A DNA stretch of 7,839 bases from Roseiarcus sp050013915 (GTDB taxonomy: Bacteria > Pseudomonadota > Alphaproteobacteria > Rhizobiales > Beijerinckiaceae), in assembly GCA_050013915.1 (NCBI GenBank), contig JBEKEI010000197.1, positions 1-7,839 of the forward strand, written 5' to 3'. Each line of letters begins with the position of its first letter. Within the stretch, counting starts at the first letter, position 1. Below, piece by piece: positions 6,963 to 7,839 of the stretch. The notes beneath the pieces are model-generated. The model was not told the origin of the DNA and made no database searches. It saw nothing but the letters and a program-made list of their open reading frames with translations. The translations under genes and the position numbers were made by a program.

Positions 6963-7616
6963 ATGTCCGACCGCGCAGCGCCCGCGCCGCCGCCCGCCGC
7001 CCGCCTCGGCGCGATCGAGCGCGACCCCTCGCTGCGGCGCGCCGCCCGGAGGATTGAGGACAGCGAACCCGGCGCGATCGACCGGCTGTCGCACGCGCCC
7101 GAACGCCTCGACCGCCGCCGGAACGCGGCGACGGCGGCGCCGCCATTCGACGAGGCAGCCGAAGGCGCCGCCAAATGCGACGCCAGACTCGACGATCTCG
7201 CGGCGACGGTCGCCGAGGACGAGGCGCGGGGCGCCGCGCGCGGGGGGCCGGACGGCGGCGCGCCGCAGAGCCCCGCGCGGGTTTCAATTTGCCTGCAACC
7301 CTCTGATTTCCCCCGATCCGCCAAAAAATGTATTTCCCATTATTTCAAAAACGAAAGGATTTGTCGGGCGACGCGGCCCGGGACGCCGCTCCGCGCCGGG
7401 CGCCGGACGGCGGCGCGCCGCAGACTCCCGCGCCGGCTTCAATTTGCCTGCAACCCTCTGATTTGCCTCGATCGGACGAGAAATAGATTTCCAATTATTT
7501 CCAGACCGAAGGGATTTCGCGTGATGCGGCCGGCGCAGATGCCGACCGGGGTCGTCATTCCCGAGGCCTCCTCGCCGGAGATGCGCGCCAGGGCGGGCGA
7601 GGCGGCGACGCGATGA
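6963..7616 (+). CDS. Unrecognised small protein whose frame runs into direct repeats
   Basis: The start at 6963 has AGGAG (6951-6955) seven bases upstream and a promoter-like patch before it. The frame is open for 217 codons. Codons 1 to about 95 nearly always end in G or C and encode a charged, probably helical chain (e.g. LGAIERDPSLRRAARRIED, ARLDDLAATVAEDEARGAA) with no signal peptide or membrane segment. This part looks like a real gene, but I do not recognise it. From about codon 92 the frame crosses two copies of a nucleotide repeat. The copies are 155 bases apart, not a multiple of three, so they are read in different frames (VSICLQPSDF versus LQFACNPLIC). That tail is therefore unlikely to be selected protein. 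The gene may have lost its original 3' end to the repeat, or may be spurious. Confidence 0.4.
   Translation: MSDRAAPAPPPAARLGAIERDPSLRRAARRIEDSEPGAIDRLSHAPERLDRRRNAATAAPPFDEAAEGAAKCDARLDDLAATVAEDEARGAARGGPDGGAPQSPARVSICLQPSDFPRSAKKCISHYFKNERICRATRPGTPLRAGRRTAARRRLPRRLQFACNPLICLDRTRNRFPIISRPKGFRVMRPAQMPTGVVIPEASSPEMRARAGEAATR
7237..7378. repeat. Direct repeat copy 1 (about 142 bases)
   Basis: This is the first of two direct copies. It opens with a GC-rich segment (GGACGGCGGCGCGCCGCAGA) and continues into a 27-base core at 7283-7309 that is identical in copy 2. An AT-rich arm follows (about 7320-7365) with ATTATTTC and GGATTT, ending at GCGGCC. Over the first 73 aligned bases I count six differences from copy 2; the second half is clearly more diverged. 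The AT-rich arm is very unlike the surrounding DNA. Confidence 0.85.
7392..7531. repeat. Direct repeat copy 2 (about 140 bases)
   Basis: This is the second copy, offset 155 bases from the first and about two bases shorter. The identical core lies at 7438-7464, followed by an AT-rich arm with AATTATTTCC and GGGATTT and the end GCGGCC. On the minus strand both copies can be read as a short peptide beginning NPF and ending IRGLQAN before a stop. Differences between copies fall on all three codon positions there, which argues for a nucleotide element rather than a protein. Confidence 0.85.
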
Positions 7617-7839
7617 GCTATCGACCGAAGGGCCGCGAACGCCCGACGCCGCGGGGCCACGCCGCCGTCGCGCCGTCAAGTCAGGGCGATTGCTGGGCAA
7701 TCGCCCGGGGCCAAGAGGCCGCTGCTTCGCTGCGCTCAGCCCCTCCCGGCGATGGCAAGCGATCGCCTTGGGGTGACTGCGCGCCGCCGGCGCGGCAGTT
7801 TGGCGACCATGACCTTTTGGCGCGCGCCGCGGCCGTCTG
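7617..7839. other. Non-coding right end with two hairpins of similar arms
   Basis: No supported gene is seen. A frame from an ATG at 7613 stays open to the edge but has no family resemblance. A perfect hairpin lies at 7684-7706: a 10-base arm GGGCGATTGC, loop TGG, and the exact complement. A second, imperfect one lies at 7748-7767: arms GGCGAT and ATCGCC around eight bases. Both share GGCGAT arms with GCAA nearby, like a short repetitive extragenic palindrome pair. No T-run follows either, so they are not obvious terminators. Confidence 0.5.

Noticed and set aside
7237..7531. CRISPR array
   Set aside because: There are only two long units with diverged halves and no regular spacers or cas genes.
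7439..7660. A 73-codon minus-strand frame through repeat copy 2
   Set aside because: It has no convincing ribosome site or family, and most of its conserved end is simply the nucleotide repeat.

Overview
The window is GC-rich (about 70%) and carries short intergenic gaps, strong third-position G/C bias in its genes and AGGAGG-type ribosome sites. Gene content points to an alphaproteobacterium, most likely of the order Hyphomicrobiales (Rhizobiales). The main pointers are a rhizobial-type small heat-shock protein behind a ROSE-like leader, a SbmA/BacA-type ABC exporter and a threonine aldolase of the HMDGARFANAL subgroup. The genus cannot be fixed from sequence alone.

Layout, left to right. 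A possible minus-strand gene starts at about 80 and leaves the window. After a long unassigned stretch comes a complete low-specificity L-threonine aldolase (476-1555, +). It is followed by a small secreted protein with a proline/alanine-rich tail (1640-2446, +). A near-perfect inverted repeat (2447-2473) acts as a shared terminator between that gene and a convergent Hsp20 gene (2505-2984, -). The Hsp20 leader holds a good match to a ROSE RNA thermometer. Divergent from Hsp20 is a secreted META/HslJ-like protein (3344-3802, +). It ends 10 bases from the end of a fused permease-ATPase of the SbmA/BacA (YddA) family (3813-5918, -). Upstream of the transporter on the same strand lies a GDSL/SGNH hydrolase resembling the Mycobacterium smegmatis acyltransferase MsAcT (6058-6684, -).

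The right end differs from the rest. A short unrecognised gene starts at 6963 with a good ribosome site and promoter-like sequence. Its reading frame then runs into two direct copies, 155 bases apart, of a roughly 140-base repeat that includes unusually AT-rich segments. Past it are two hairpins with similar arms and no convincing gene, so this looks like an intergenic region built from repetitive elements.

The left and central genes are ordinary housekeeping or stress genes. No defence system, CRISPR array, transposase, tRNA or rRNA is visible. The items most worth checking are the ROSE-like thermosensor and the paired repeats at 7237-7531.
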